8,180 nt of DNA from CAZEZY01 sp964516635 (GCA_964516635.1 CAZEZY010000111.1:1-8180), one strand, 5' to 3'; counted from the first letter of the stretch, positions 1 through 6,810 are shown. Program-made: numbers and translations. Notes: generated from the sequence alone by a model not told the origin.

Positions 1-194
1 GTGATGGGAGCAGTCATACAGGCAAGGGTTGATCAGGGTGGGCGCCTTCATGGCGCAGCGGTCCTCGGTCCCGGTGGACGGGCTCACCGTCGTACCGGTC
101 GCGGAGCGCCACGCTGGCATGGCGCCGGGACGCCCCAGGCGGTCAGTCCGCTGAGGGCCGCAGCGATGGCCAGCCAGCGGCGAGTGTGATTCAT
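1..194 (-). CDS. Exported protein of unknown function, 5' part only, probable frameshift
   Basis: The ATG at 192-194 overlaps the TGA of the upstream flavoprotein gene (ATGA, 191-194), and an AGGAG lies 7 nt before it, so the start is well supported. The first 24 or so residues (MNHTRRWLAIAAALSGLTAW, then GVPA) form a typical signal peptide: charged N-terminus, hydrophobic core, small residues at the end. As written, the frame stops at a TGA at 84-86 after only 36 residues. From about position 120 leftward another minus-strand frame stays open to the window edge with about 36 of 41 codons ending in G or C. It reads through RCAMKAPTLINPCLYDC. Joining the two frames needs one extra base near 120-136, for example in the GGGG run at 132-135. 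I do not recognise the protein. It may be a sequencing error, a true mutation, or a short peptide followed by a separate gene. The three Cys residues in the downstream frame suggest a disulfide-bonded or metal-binding exported protein, which is inference only. Confidence 0.5.
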
Positions 195-1312
195 GATGAG
201 ACTCCTGATGAAGGGGCAGTGAACTGGCGCACGAACTGTCGGTCGATGTGGTCTTTCCAGCGCCAGGCCCAGCGGCCGGCGAGGCTCCAGCGCCCACGCG
301 AGGCGATGGCGGACCCATCGGCGGTGGACAGCAGCGACAGATAATGGCGTTGGGGTTGATAGGCCGACAGTGGCTCTCCCGACAGCACCGCGCGCAGGTT
401 GCGCGTGAGCACCGGCCCCATGCGGACCGCGTAGACACCCGCCTTGGGCAAGGGCGTTGCCCACTGGGCGCAGTCGCCCACGGCAAACACATGAGGATGC
501 GACACCGAGCGCAAGTGGCGATCCACCACGACGAAACCGTCGGCGCTGGTGGCCAGCGCGCCTCGCCCCTGCACCGTGCGCTGCCACGCATGGGCCTGGG
601 CGCCCGTGGCCCAGAGGACGAGGTCGCTCTCGCGCCCGATGTCGTCCGTCCACGCCGTCCCCAGGCGGACATCCACCCCGGCATTCGCAAGCGCCCGCAG
701 GGCATGGCGCCTGGCGCCGTCGGGATAGCCTGGCAACAGCGTGTCGCCGCGCGTCACCAGGGCGGCATCCACGGGCCGTGAGGGCTGGAGTGACCGAAGG
801 CGCTGACACACTGCCAGCACCGACTCGAAACCGGCCGCCCCACCGCCCACCGCCGTCACGCGGTAGGGGCGCTCGGATGGGGTGCGGCGCCAGCCCTCAA
901 GCAGCGCGTCGTGGTCGGTTCGCAAGCGATCCAGGGGCCTCATGGACAACACCGTGGTGGGCGCTGACACCACGGGCGGCACGAGCGTGGAGCCGGTGTT
1001 GAGGGACAGCCAGTCCCAGGTCAGCGAGTCGCCGTTGTCGAGCTGGATGCGGCGCCCGTCGGGGTCGAGCCGGATGATCGATCCGGCCACCCAGCGTGCC
1101 CCGGCGCGCGCACAAAGCGCCGCGAAATCAATGACGATGTCTTCGTAGCGGTACAGACCGGCCAGCCAGCCCGGCACCATGCCCGAGTACGGCGCCCAGG
1201 CGTGGGGCGACACGACCACGAGTTCCACCCCCGCCAGCGGCTGCTGGGCCCAGGACCGCAACACCTGCGCATGGGCGTGGCCCGCGCCCACCAGGACCAT
1301 GCGTGCCGTCAT
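191..1312 (-). CDS. Stand-alone NADH-dehydrogenase-like flavoprotein of the SelD N-terminal type
   Basis: This 373-residue FAD-dependent pyridine-nucleotide-disulfide oxidoreductase resembles the Ndh-like domain that is fused to the N-terminus of selenophosphate synthetase in many bacteria (family TIGR03169, as I recall it). The sequence shows a first FAD-binding loop GAGHAHAQVL (residues 9-18), PYSGMVPGW (41-49), a second nucleotide-binding loop GGGAAGFE (156-163), WATG (234-237), a C-terminal FAD motif FAVGDC (276-281), and the ending KDHIDRQFVRQF typical of the family. There is no SelD kinase domain after it, and no CxxC or CxxxxC redox pair like that of lipoamide dehydrogenases. The start is chosen at 1312 because it forms an ATGA overlap with the upstream gene and has GGAGG about 8 nt before it. 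A longer frame up to 1384 would run into the previous gene. It probably oxidises a reduced nicotinamide or sulfur/selenium compound at the membrane; the electron acceptor is unknown. Confidence 0.88.
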   Translation of the reverse strand: MTARMVLVGAGHAHAQVLRSWAQQPLAGVELVVVSPHAWAPYSGMVPGWLAGLYRYEDIVIDFAALCARAGARWVAGSIIRLDPDGRRIQLDNGDSLTWDWLSLNTGSTLVPPVVSAPTTVLSMRPLDRLRTDHDALLEGWRRTPSERPYRVTAVGGGAAGFESVLAVCQRLRSLQPSRPVDAALVTRGDTLLPGYPDGARRHALRALANAGVDVRLGTAWTDDIGRESDLVLWATGAQAHAWQRTVQGRGALATSADGFVVVDRHLRSVSHPHVFAVGDCAQWATPLPKAGVYAVRMGPVLTRNLRAVLSGEPLSAYQPQRHYLSLLSTADGSAIASRGRWSLAGRWAWRWKDHIDRQFVRQFTAPSSGVSS

Positions 1313-1920
1313 CGCCAGCCCTCCGGCAGATGCACCAGGTCGGCAGGCTCGTCGAGGTCGGCCACCGGGTCCAGCTCGGTCCACGACAGTCCGATCGCCC
1401 GGGCACGGTCACGGGTGTCCTGCATGACACGGGGGGTGCTCCAGGTCATCTGGTCGAACAGCGCCGGGGCGGGCCGCCTGAGCCCCACCAGGGCATAACC
1501 GCCATCCAGCGCGGGCACGAACACCGCCTCGTGCCGGTCCAGCGCCAGGCAGGCCGCCTCCAGTCGCCGGGTGTCGAGCGACGGCGCATCGGTGCCGATC
1601 AGGAGGGCTCGTTCGTGAACGGTGAGCACGCGGCTCAGCGCTCGGTGCATGCGCTCGCCCAGGTCGCCGTCGCCCTGCAGGGTGATCTGCACTTGACCGG
1701 CGGCCGTCTGCCGGACGTGGTCGAAGGCCGGGTGAAGCAGGGTGGGCGTCACGCACAGCTCGCGGTGCGTTGCCGGCAAGGCCAGCACCTGTTGCAGGGT
1801 GTGGTGCAGCAACCGCTCCGCCAGTTGGGCTGCACCGTCGGCGCCCAGCGCCGGGATGAGTCGCGTCTTGGCCAGACCGGCCACCGGCGCCTTGGCAAAG
1901 ACGATCACGGCGGTGCTCAT
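1309..1920 (-). CDS. TIGR04282-type glycosyltransferase (rSAM/selenodomain-associated transferase 1, DUF2064)
   Basis: This 203-residue protein has the nucleotidyl/glycosyl-transferase-like GT-A fold of the DUF2064 family. Visible motifs are the N-terminal FAKAPVAGLAKTRL (residues 8-21; nucleotide-sugar binding in this fold), GDGDLGERM (83-91), GTDAPSL (109-115) and PALDGGYALVGL (136-147). These are hallmarks of the family NCBI calls TIGR04282 arsenosugar biosynthesis glycosyltransferase. No signal peptide or membrane segment is apparent, so it should be cytoplasmic. Its ATG (1918-1920) overlaps the stop of the TIGR04283 gene by 4 nt, with AAAGG about 8 nt upstream. Its own TGA (1309-1311) overlaps the start of the flavoprotein gene, which suggests translational coupling. 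Donor and acceptor sugars cannot be read from the sequence. The arsenosugar assignment rests on the family's usual neighbourhood and is not direct evidence. Confidence 0.9.
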   Translation of the reverse strand: MSTAVIVFAKAPVAGLAKTRLIPALGADGAAQLAERLLHHTLQQVLALPATHRELCVTPTLLHPAFDHVRQTAAGQVQITLQGDGDLGERMHRALSRVLTVHERALLIGTDAPSLDTRRLEAACLALDRHEAVFVPALDGGYALVGLRRPAPALFDQMTWSTPRVMQDTRDRARAIGLSWTELDPVADLDEPADLVHLPEGWR

Positions 1921-2597
1921 CGGTACTGCCTTTCGAGTTCTTCAGCGGACTCCCCGCGCCAGTAGCGCCAGCGCAGCCGCCACATGAGCAAGATGGTGGA
2001 CCAGGCGCCCCGCGTATCCCACCGACGGCCCGAGGTGGTCACTTTCGCCCGCAGACAGACGGGCCGCGACAATTGGCAGAGGCGACGAGACAGCTCGATG
2101 TCCTCCATCAGTGGCTGATCAGGAAAGCCCCCCAGGCGCTGGAAGACTGCGCGATGGACGAACAGGGCCTGGTCTCCCGTGGCGATACCGGTCCAGCGAG
2201 AACGGACATTCATGAGGGCCGCCACCAAGGGCAGCAGGGCCGATTGGCCCTGGATGGTGACATCGAATCGCCCCCAGACGGCCCCTCGCGCGATGGCCTG
2301 GGTCACGAGCCTGTCCCCGTCGGGCGGGAGGTGGGTGTCGGCATGCAGAAACAGCAACACGTCGCCGCGGGCCATGGCGGCGCCGGTGTTCATCTGGCGC
2401 GCCCGGCCTCGCGGCGACACGCAGACGGTGGTGCCATGCCGCCCAGCCTTTTCCAGGGTGTCGTCGTCGCTGCCCCCGTCCACCACAATCACTTCGACGC
2501 CACGCTGCTGCAGCGGTGCCAGCGCCTCCAGCGTGGCGTCCAAGTGGCCCGCTTCGTTCAGCACCGGCATGACGATCGACAAGGCGGGGGCGTTCAA
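1917..2597 (-). CDS. TIGR04283-type family 2 glycosyltransferase, TTG start
   Basis: This 226-residue GT-A family 2 glycosyltransferase belongs to the group known as rSAM/selenodomain-associated transferase 2. Motifs in order: SIVMPVLNEAG (residues 7-17), VIVVDGGSDDDT (36-47, with the first Asp-rich nucleotide-sugar site), GRARQMNTGA (64-73), LLFLHADTHLPP (81-92, the DxD-equivalent metal site), GIATGDQALFV (136-146) and GGFPDQPLMEDIELSRRL (155-172, the ED acceptor motif). The start is a TTG at 2595-2597. The only nearby ATG would begin at MPVLNEAG and cut off the first beta strand, whereas TTG gives a normal N-terminus and a TTGA overlap with the previous gene's TGA. GGGAG lies 8 nt before the TTG. 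No transmembrane segment is obvious. It likely works with the next gene's transferase on one small acceptor; the substrate is unknown. Confidence 0.88.
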   Translation of the reverse strand: MNAPALSIVMPVLNEAGHLDATLEALAPLQQRGVEVIVVDGGSDDDTLEKAGRHGTTVCVSPRGRARQMNTGAAMARGDVLLFLHADTHLPPDGDRLVTQAIARGAVWGRFDVTIQGQSALLPLVAALMNVRSRWTGIATGDQALFVHRAVFQRLGGFPDQPLMEDIELSRRLCQLSRPVCLRAKVTTSGRRWDTRGAWSTILLMWRLRWRYWRGESAEELERQYR

Positions 2598-4765
2598 TGC
2601 GCACGCTCCCAGGCATGGAAACGCTCCAGCCAGGCCAGCACGCCCTGAGGGGCATGGGCGCGCTTCCATTCGCCCGCGGCGTACTTGTTGGCTTCTGACA
2701 GCGTGGGGTAGGTGTGGATGGTGCCCAGGATCTTGTTCAGTCCCAGCCCGTGCTTCATGGCCAGCACGTACTCGGCCAGCAGGTCGCCCGCGTGTTCGCC
2801 GACGATCGTCACCCCGAGAATCCTGTCCTTGCCGGGCACGGTCAGCACCTTGACAAAGCCGTGGGCGGTGCCGTCGGCAATGGCACGGTCCAGGTCGTCG
2901 ATGCCATACCGGGTCACCTCGAAGGCGATGCCTTTTTCTCGGGCTTCGGTTTCTGACAGGCCCACGCGCGCCACCTCGGGGTCGGTGAAGGTGGCCCAGG
3001 GGATCACGGAATAGTCCGCCTTGAACCGTTTGAAGCGGCCGAACAGCGCGTTCACCGCCGCATACCAGGCCTGGTGGGCGGCCGTGTGGGTGAACTGGAA
3101 GGGGCCCGCCACGTCGCCCACGGCGTAGATGTTGGGGTAGAGCGTCTGCAGGTAGGCGTTGGTCTCGATGGTCTTGCGCGGCGTCAGCGGAATGCCCAGC
3201 TCTTCCAGCCCGTAACCGGTGACGCGCGGGCTGCGGCCCACCGCGCACAGCAGTTCGTCGAACGGCACAGCGCGTTCTTCGCCCTGGTGCCGAACCATCA
3301 GCTGCTTCTGCCCATCGGTCACTTCCACGCGCACCGCCTGGTGGCTGGTCAGGACGCGGACGCCGTCGGCCTGCAGCGAGGCGGCCACGAGGTCGCTGAC
3401 TTCCGGGTCCTCGCGCCCCATGAGGCGAGGGGCCATCTCCACCTGGGTGACCTCGCTGCCCAGGCGAGCGAAGCTTTGCGCCAGTTCGCAGCCGATGGGG
3501 CCGCCGCCCAGCACCACCAGCCGACGTGGCAGCGTGGTCAGGCCCCAGACGGTGTCACTGGTCAGAAACCCCGCTTCCTTCAGGCCGGGAATGGGCGGGA
3601 TGAACGGGCTGGCGCCGGCCGCGATCACGATGTGACGGGTGGTCAGCACCTGGGTGCCGCCATCGGCCAGGGTCACCTCCACCGTCCACGGGCTGGTGAT
3701 GCGGGCATGTCCCTGCATCACCTCGACGCCGAGGCCCGTGTAGCGCTCAACGGAGTCGTGCGGCTCGATGGCGCGAATCACCCGGTGAATGCGCTGCATG
3801 ACGACCGCAAAATCCACCGTGCCCTGCGCACCGCGCAATCCGAACGCCTCGGCGCTGCGCCCTTGCTTCACCACTTTGGCCGATCGAATCAGGGCCTTGC
3901 TGGGCACACAGCCGTAGTTCAGGCAGTCACCGCCCATCTTGTGCCCTTCGATCAGGGTCACCTTGGCCTTGACGGCCGCGGCAATGTAGGCCGTCACCAG
4001 ACCGCCTGCGCCGGCACCGATCACCACCAGATTGCGATCGAACCGGCGCGGGCGCGGCCATCGGGCGTAGAGCTTGCGCTTCTGCCACCACGAAACGCCC
4101 CATTTGGCGATCAGGGGGAACAGGCCCAGCAACGCCAGGCTGCCCAGCAGTGCTGGCGACAGGATGTCGGCGGTCGATTCGATGGCCGCCAGCTGGGTTC
4201 CCGCATTCACATACACCACGGTCCCGGGCAGCATGCCGATCTGGCTGACCAGATAGAACGGCTTGGCTCCGATCTGGGTCAAACCCATCAACAGGTTGAT
4301 GAGCCAGAACGGAAACACCGGCACCAGGCGCAAGGTGAGCAGATAAAACACCCCATCCTTGGCCAGCCCTGCGTTGATCGGCGCCAGAAAATGTCCAAGG
4401 CGCGCCTGCACCGCGTCGCGCAGCAAGGTTCGCGCGACCCCGAATGCCAGCAAGGCCCCCAGACTGGACGCGAAGGACACCACCACCAGGCCGGTCCCGA
4501 GCCCGAACAGGGCCCCTGCTGCAAGCGTGAGGATGGAGGCCCCGGGAAACGAGGACGCCGTCGCCAGGACGTACACCCCAAAAAACACCGCGAGCGTCAG
4601 CCACGGGTCCGCGTCATAAAAACCCTGCAAGGTATCGCGGCTGTCCTTGAGCTGGTCCAGAGTGAGCCAGCGGCCCAGGTCCAGCTGCTGATAGGCCAGC
4701 ACCAGACCGACAAACAGCAGGGCCACCCACACCCAAACCGCTCGACGGGAAGTGGTTGCCTTCAT
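2594..4765 (-). CDS. DedA/TVP38-domain membrane protein fused to a mercuric-reductase-like FAD/NAD disulfide oxidoreductase
   Basis: This 723-residue protein is a natural fusion. Residues 1-225 form a membrane module: a first helix at about 10-24, FPGASILTLAAGALFGLG (73-90) and LRLVPVFPFWLINLLMG (145-161), all typical of the TVP38/TMEM64 (SNARE-associated, DedA-like) family, with a last helix near 203-220. A basic linker (229-241) leads to a lipoamide-dehydrogenase/mercuric-reductase-like flavoprotein. It has FAD loop GAGAGG (250-255), the redox disulfide GGDCLNYGC (278-286; C281 and C286), NAD loop GGGPIGCE (420-427), FAD motif YAVGDV (547-552) and active-site HTYPTLSE (684-691; H684, E691). 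It lacks the N-terminal metal-binding domain and C-terminal vicinal cysteines of true MerA, so mercury reduction is not supported. The ATG at 4763-4765 overlaps the stop of the radical SAM gene. No Shine-Dalgarno is visible, which fits translational coupling. It probably moves electrons from NAD(P)H to a disulfide or metalloid substrate at the inner membrane. Confidence 0.9.
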   Translation of the reverse strand: MKATTSRRAVWVWVALLFVGLVLAYQQLDLGRWLTLDQLKDSRDTLQGFYDADPWLTLAVFFGVYVLATASSFPGASILTLAAGALFGLGTGLVVVSFASSLGALLAFGVARTLLRDAVQARLGHFLAPINAGLAKDGVFYLLTLRLVPVFPFWLINLLMGLTQIGAKPFYLVSQIGMLPGTVVYVNAGTQLAAIESTADILSPALLGSLALLGLFPLIAKWGVSWWQKRKLYARWPRPRRFDRNLVVIGAGAGGLVTAYIAAAVKAKVTLIEGHKMGGDCLNYGCVPSKALIRSAKVVKQGRSAEAFGLRGAQGTVDFAVVMQRIHRVIRAIEPHDSVERYTGLGVEVMQGHARITSPWTVEVTLADGGTQVLTTRHIVIAAGASPFIPPIPGLKEAGFLTSDTVWGLTTLPRRLVVLGGGPIGCELAQSFARLGSEVTQVEMAPRLMGREDPEVSDLVAASLQADGVRVLTSHQAVRVEVTDGQKQLMVRHQGEERAVPFDELLCAVGRSPRVTGYGLEELGIPLTPRKTIETNAYLQTLYPNIYAVGDVAGPFQFTHTAAHQAWYAAVNALFGRFKRFKADYSVIPWATFTDPEVARVGLSETEAREKGIAFEVTRYGIDDLDRAIADGTAHGFVKVLTVPGKDRILGVTIVGEHAGDLLAEYVLAMKHGLGLNKILGTIHTYPTLSEANKYAAGEWKRAHAPQGVLAWLERFHAWERAH

Positions 4766-5924
4766 GACGTACCCAGAGGGGTGACTGCCCCCACGGAAGA
4801 CCCGCCTTCATCCAGCGCGCCGCCGCAACTGCTGCCTTGTCCGGCCGTGCACCCGTAGCAATGGTNNNNNNNNNNNNNNNNNNNNNNNNNNNNNNNNNNN
4901 NNNNNNNNNNNNNNNNNNNNNNNNNNNNNNNNNNNNNNNNNNNNNNNNNNNNNNNNNNNNNNNNNTCCAGCGCGCCGCCGCAACTGCTGCCTTGTCCGGC
5001 CGTGCACCCGTAGCAATGGTCGGCCACGCGGATGGGCTGGTCAATGCCATCGTGGACCAGCAGGTCTCGCAGGTGCGGACGGGTCTTGCCCGGCAGGCTG
5101 GCCGGCAATCCGAGCATCTGGTTGAAGTCACAGTCGTACAGATAGCCCTGCCAGTCCACACTGACCATGGAGCGGCACATCACCGTGTCGAGGTTGTCGG
5201 CGCGGTAAGCGCCTTTGAGCAGGCGCATGTAGTCTTCGAAGGTGCCCTTGCTCAGCAAGGTGCTGCCAAACCGCTGCACCGGCATGTTGGTCAGGGCGAA
5301 GAGGTGGTTGAAGCGGATGCCGAAATGGGCCATCAGCTCGCGCCTGTAATCCGCCTCCAGCGGGCCCTGCGGGGGCGGCAGCACCGGCCCCTGTGGGTTG
5401 TAGACGAGGTTGAGCACCAGGCCAGACCCTTCCTGTCCGTAACCCAGCGCGTTGAGCGCCTGCAACCCCGCGATGCTCCGGTCGAACACCCCATCGCCGC
5501 GCTGCCGGTCCACGTTGGCCGGGGAATAGCAGGGCAGGGAGGCGGTGACTTCGACCCCTTGCTCTGCCAGAAAGGCCGCCAGATCGGCCTGGCCCGGCTC
5601 AGACAGGATGGTCAGATTGCATCGATCAATGACACGTACACCCCATGCCCGGGCCTGACGCACCAGGGAACGGAAGTGTTCGTTCAGTTCCGGTGCCCCC
5701 CCAGTCAGGTCCAGCGTACCCGGCTGACGTGCTCGCAAGACCTCCACGATCAGCTGCACGGTGTCCGCGTCCATCATCTCGGTGCGGTTGGGCCCCGCAT
5801 TGACATGGCAGTGAACACAGGTCTGGTTGCATTGGTAGCCCAGGTTGACTTGCAAGGTCTCCAGCGCGCGGCGCCCGATCGGAGGGAAGTCGGTCTGGAC
5901 AAGCAGGGGAAGGGTCGGTCTCAT
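4762..5924 (-). CDS. arsS: ArsS-like radical SAM/Cys-rich protein (gene interrupted by an assembly gap)
   Basis: The protein begins at ATG 5922-5924 (MRPTLPLLVQTDFPP) and carries the radical SAM cluster motif C32-x3-C36-x2-C39 within GYQCNQTCVHCHVNAGP, then DLTGGAPEL. The Cys-rich C-terminal domain includes MCRSMVSVDWQGYLYDCDFN and the signature HCYGCTAGQGSSCGGAL, typical of TIGR04167/ArsS with DUF3641. ArsS from cyanobacteria is known to add the 5'-deoxyadenosyl group of SAM to dimethylarsenite in arsenosugar synthesis. Homologues without ArsM are common, so the arsenic role here is inference. As written the gene is broken by 100 Ns and a repeated 55-bp segment. Counting the repeat once and dropping the Ns leaves 1008 nt, an in-frame 335-residue protein ending at TGA 4762-4764 and overlapping the next start (ATGA). 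A 16-residue tail follows the family's usual GGAL end. No Shine-Dalgarno is evident. It is the first gene of the operon. Confidence 0.87.
4811..4865. repeat. 55-bp direct repeat, left copy flanking the N gap
   Basis: This segment is identical base for base to 4966-5020 and directly abuts the N run. On the minus strand it encodes the CYGCTAGQGSSCGGAL region of the ArsS-like protein, and the gene needs it only once. The exact 55-bp length and its position at both contig ends point to an unmerged assembly overlap and not to a biological duplication. Confidence 0.97.
4866..4965. other. Assembly gap of exactly 100 Ns
   Basis: This is a run of 100 unknown bases, a conventional placeholder length for a gap of unknown size. 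Both flanks end in the same 55-bp sequence. Removing the gap plus one flank copy (155 nt) restores the reading frame of the radical SAM gene, so the true gap length is most likely negative (overlapping ends) and no sequence is missing. Confidence 0.97.
4966..5020. repeat. 55-bp direct repeat, right copy flanking the N gap
   Basis: This is identical to 4811-4865. This copy continues seamlessly into the upstream part of the radical SAM gene (5021-5924), while the left copy continues seamlessly into its last 49 nt and the ATGA junction. The two contigs therefore appear to overlap by these 55 bases. Confidence 0.97.
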
Positions 5925-6012
5925 CGATGAAAGGGGGTCATAAGGGGTTGATGGGCTTTGCACACGCCGTCGGCCAATCGTTACACAGGTAGGGCTTTTC
6001 GGGGTGACTGTT
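5925..6012 (-). promoter_or_regulatory. Intergenic region that should hold the promoter of the six-gene operon
   Basis: These 88 nt separate the DUF3047 stop codon from the radical SAM start. It is the only gap upstream of the overlapping operon, so a promoter is expected here unless transcription reads through from DUF3047. On the minus strand it contains TGTAAC (5980-5985), similar to the -35 element proposed upstream of DUF3047, but no CGAA stands 16 nt later (the bases there are TGCA). A TATGAC-like -10 near the start codon has no good -35. I cannot assign a definite promoter, operator or terminator. Confidence 0.3.
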
Positions 6013-6801
6013 TCATGGCTGGATCGGAGGGAACTGGCATGCCTGTTCAGCGGCCACAAAATGAAAATCTGCAAAACCGGCATGAGCGGACTGACGGGTG
6101 TTGTCACTGTCGGCCGTGACGGCCAGTTGCACCGCACGCGCTTGTGCGGAAAAGTGCCGGGTCACGTCCTTCAGGATGTCGCGACGTTCCTCCACCCAGC
6201 GGCCTGCGTCCTGATTGCCGCGCCGCTGAACGACCATCATGGCCCGGTCGGTATAGACGTTGGGTTGCTGGGTGTCCACGGGGTGTTGGTTGTCCCAGAC
6301 GTAGTTGAGCGCGGCATCAGGCAGCTCAGATCCCCAGATGGAACGGGCCAATCTCAGTTTGGTTCGCAATCCGAAGCTCATGGCCGATTCGGGCAGTTGA
6401 AAGCTCACGTACACCCGCGCGGCGTAGTCATCACCCTGCCGCTGATTCATGTTGGCCTGGGCAATGACGGCATCCACCCGCCAGCGCCAGCACAACACGG
6501 GTGTGGCTTGCAGGTTGATGTTCAATGGGCGAGCCATGAGTGACATGCTGGCGGCCGAGTGCACTTCGAGCGCCTGCACGCCGTCCCACAGCCGGCGTTC
6601 AAACCGGTTGGGTGTGATGTCTTGATTCAATCGAATTTCTTGCCATGCGGAAGGATGGCTGTGGAACTGTCCAACCCACTCCGTCGTGGCCTGTGCCAGG
6701 CCGGGCAGTGCCCATAGGCAGGTCCATAGGATCCAGCCCGCTCTCAGGCGCCGGGTCCGTGCTCGATCAGGGGGTGTCCATGCAGAGTTCTGGGTTTTCA
6801 T
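6013..6801 (-). CDS. DUF3047 family exported protein
   Basis: This 262-residue protein has a long basic N-region, a hydrophobic core (residues 22-35) and a signal-peptidase-I-like site at AQA-TT (after residue 38), so it is probably periplasmic. The mature part shows the conserved DUF3047 segments LCWRWRVD (103-110), GDDYAARVYVSF (123-134) and LNYVWDN (165-171). The family has no established function known to me. Its fold is thought to be beta-rich, and it is common in proteobacterial genomes. The ATG at 6799-6801 is the only sensible start: no ATG, GTG or TTG lies between it and the signal-peptide core. There is no clear Shine-Dalgarno. An ECF-type promoter candidate ends 9 nt before the ATG, which suggests a leaderless mRNA and stress-induced expression. 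It is separated by 120 nt from the YkgJ-type gene upstream and by 88 nt from the operon downstream. Confidence 0.88.
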   Translation of the reverse strand: MKTQNSAWTPPDRARTRRLRAGWILWTCLWALPGLAQATTEWVGQFHSHPSAWQEIRLNQDITPNRFERRLWDGVQALEVHSAASMSLMARPLNINLQATPVLCWRWRVDAVIAQANMNQRQGDDYAARVYVSFQLPESAMSFGLRTKLRLARSIWGSELPDAALNYVWDNQHPVDTQQPNVYTDRAMMVVQRRGNQDAGRWVEERRDILKDVTRHFSAQARAVQLAVTADSDNTRQSAHAGFADFHFVAAEQACQFPPIQP

Positions 6802-6810
6802 GCCTGTTAC

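Noticed and set aside
4762..4764. TGA at the end of the Cys-rich domain as a selenocysteine codon, prompted by the selenium-associated family names nearby
   Set aside because: The TGA forms the ATGA overlap with the next gene, follows a tail without family conservation, and no selenocysteine insertion hairpin is apparent. The Cys-rich motif is already complete with ordinary Cys codons.
2594..4765. Annotation of the fusion protein as mercuric reductase (MerA)
   Set aside because: It has the CxxxxC redox pair, but no N-terminal heavy-metal-binding domain and no C-terminal vicinal cysteines, and no mer genes are nearby.
3074..4858. A 594-codon plus-strand open frame antisense to the membrane-flavoprotein fusion gene
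   Set aside because: The opposite strand encodes a protein with full family motifs over the same span. The plus-strand product is rich in His, Gln, Arg and Gly with no recognisable domain, as expected for a shadow frame in GC-rich DNA.
4811..5020. The 55-bp direct repeats as a real duplication, mobile-element target site or CRISPR-like repeat
   Set aside because: The copies lie exactly at the two sides of an artificial gap and encode the same part of one protein. The simplest account is an assembly overlap.
4992..5930. A 312-codon plus-strand open frame antisense to the radical SAM gene
   Set aside because: Same reason: the minus strand carries the CxxxCxxC radical SAM motif and the Cys-rich signature, and the plus-strand product has no family features.
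5959..5985. A second GTAACC-N16-CGAA type promoter upstream of the ArsS-like gene
   Set aside because: Only the GTAAC part is present. The bases 16 nt downstream are TGCA, so the two-part motif is not met. It is kept only as a weak similarity.
4614..6137. A long minus-strand frame running through the Ns and past the real end of the radical SAM gene, also extending upstream of its ATG
   Set aside because: The frame beyond the gap exists only because 100 is not a multiple of 3. Collapsing the duplicated 55 bp puts the gene in the frame that ends at 4762. The part upstream of 5924 has no start with family-like sequence.
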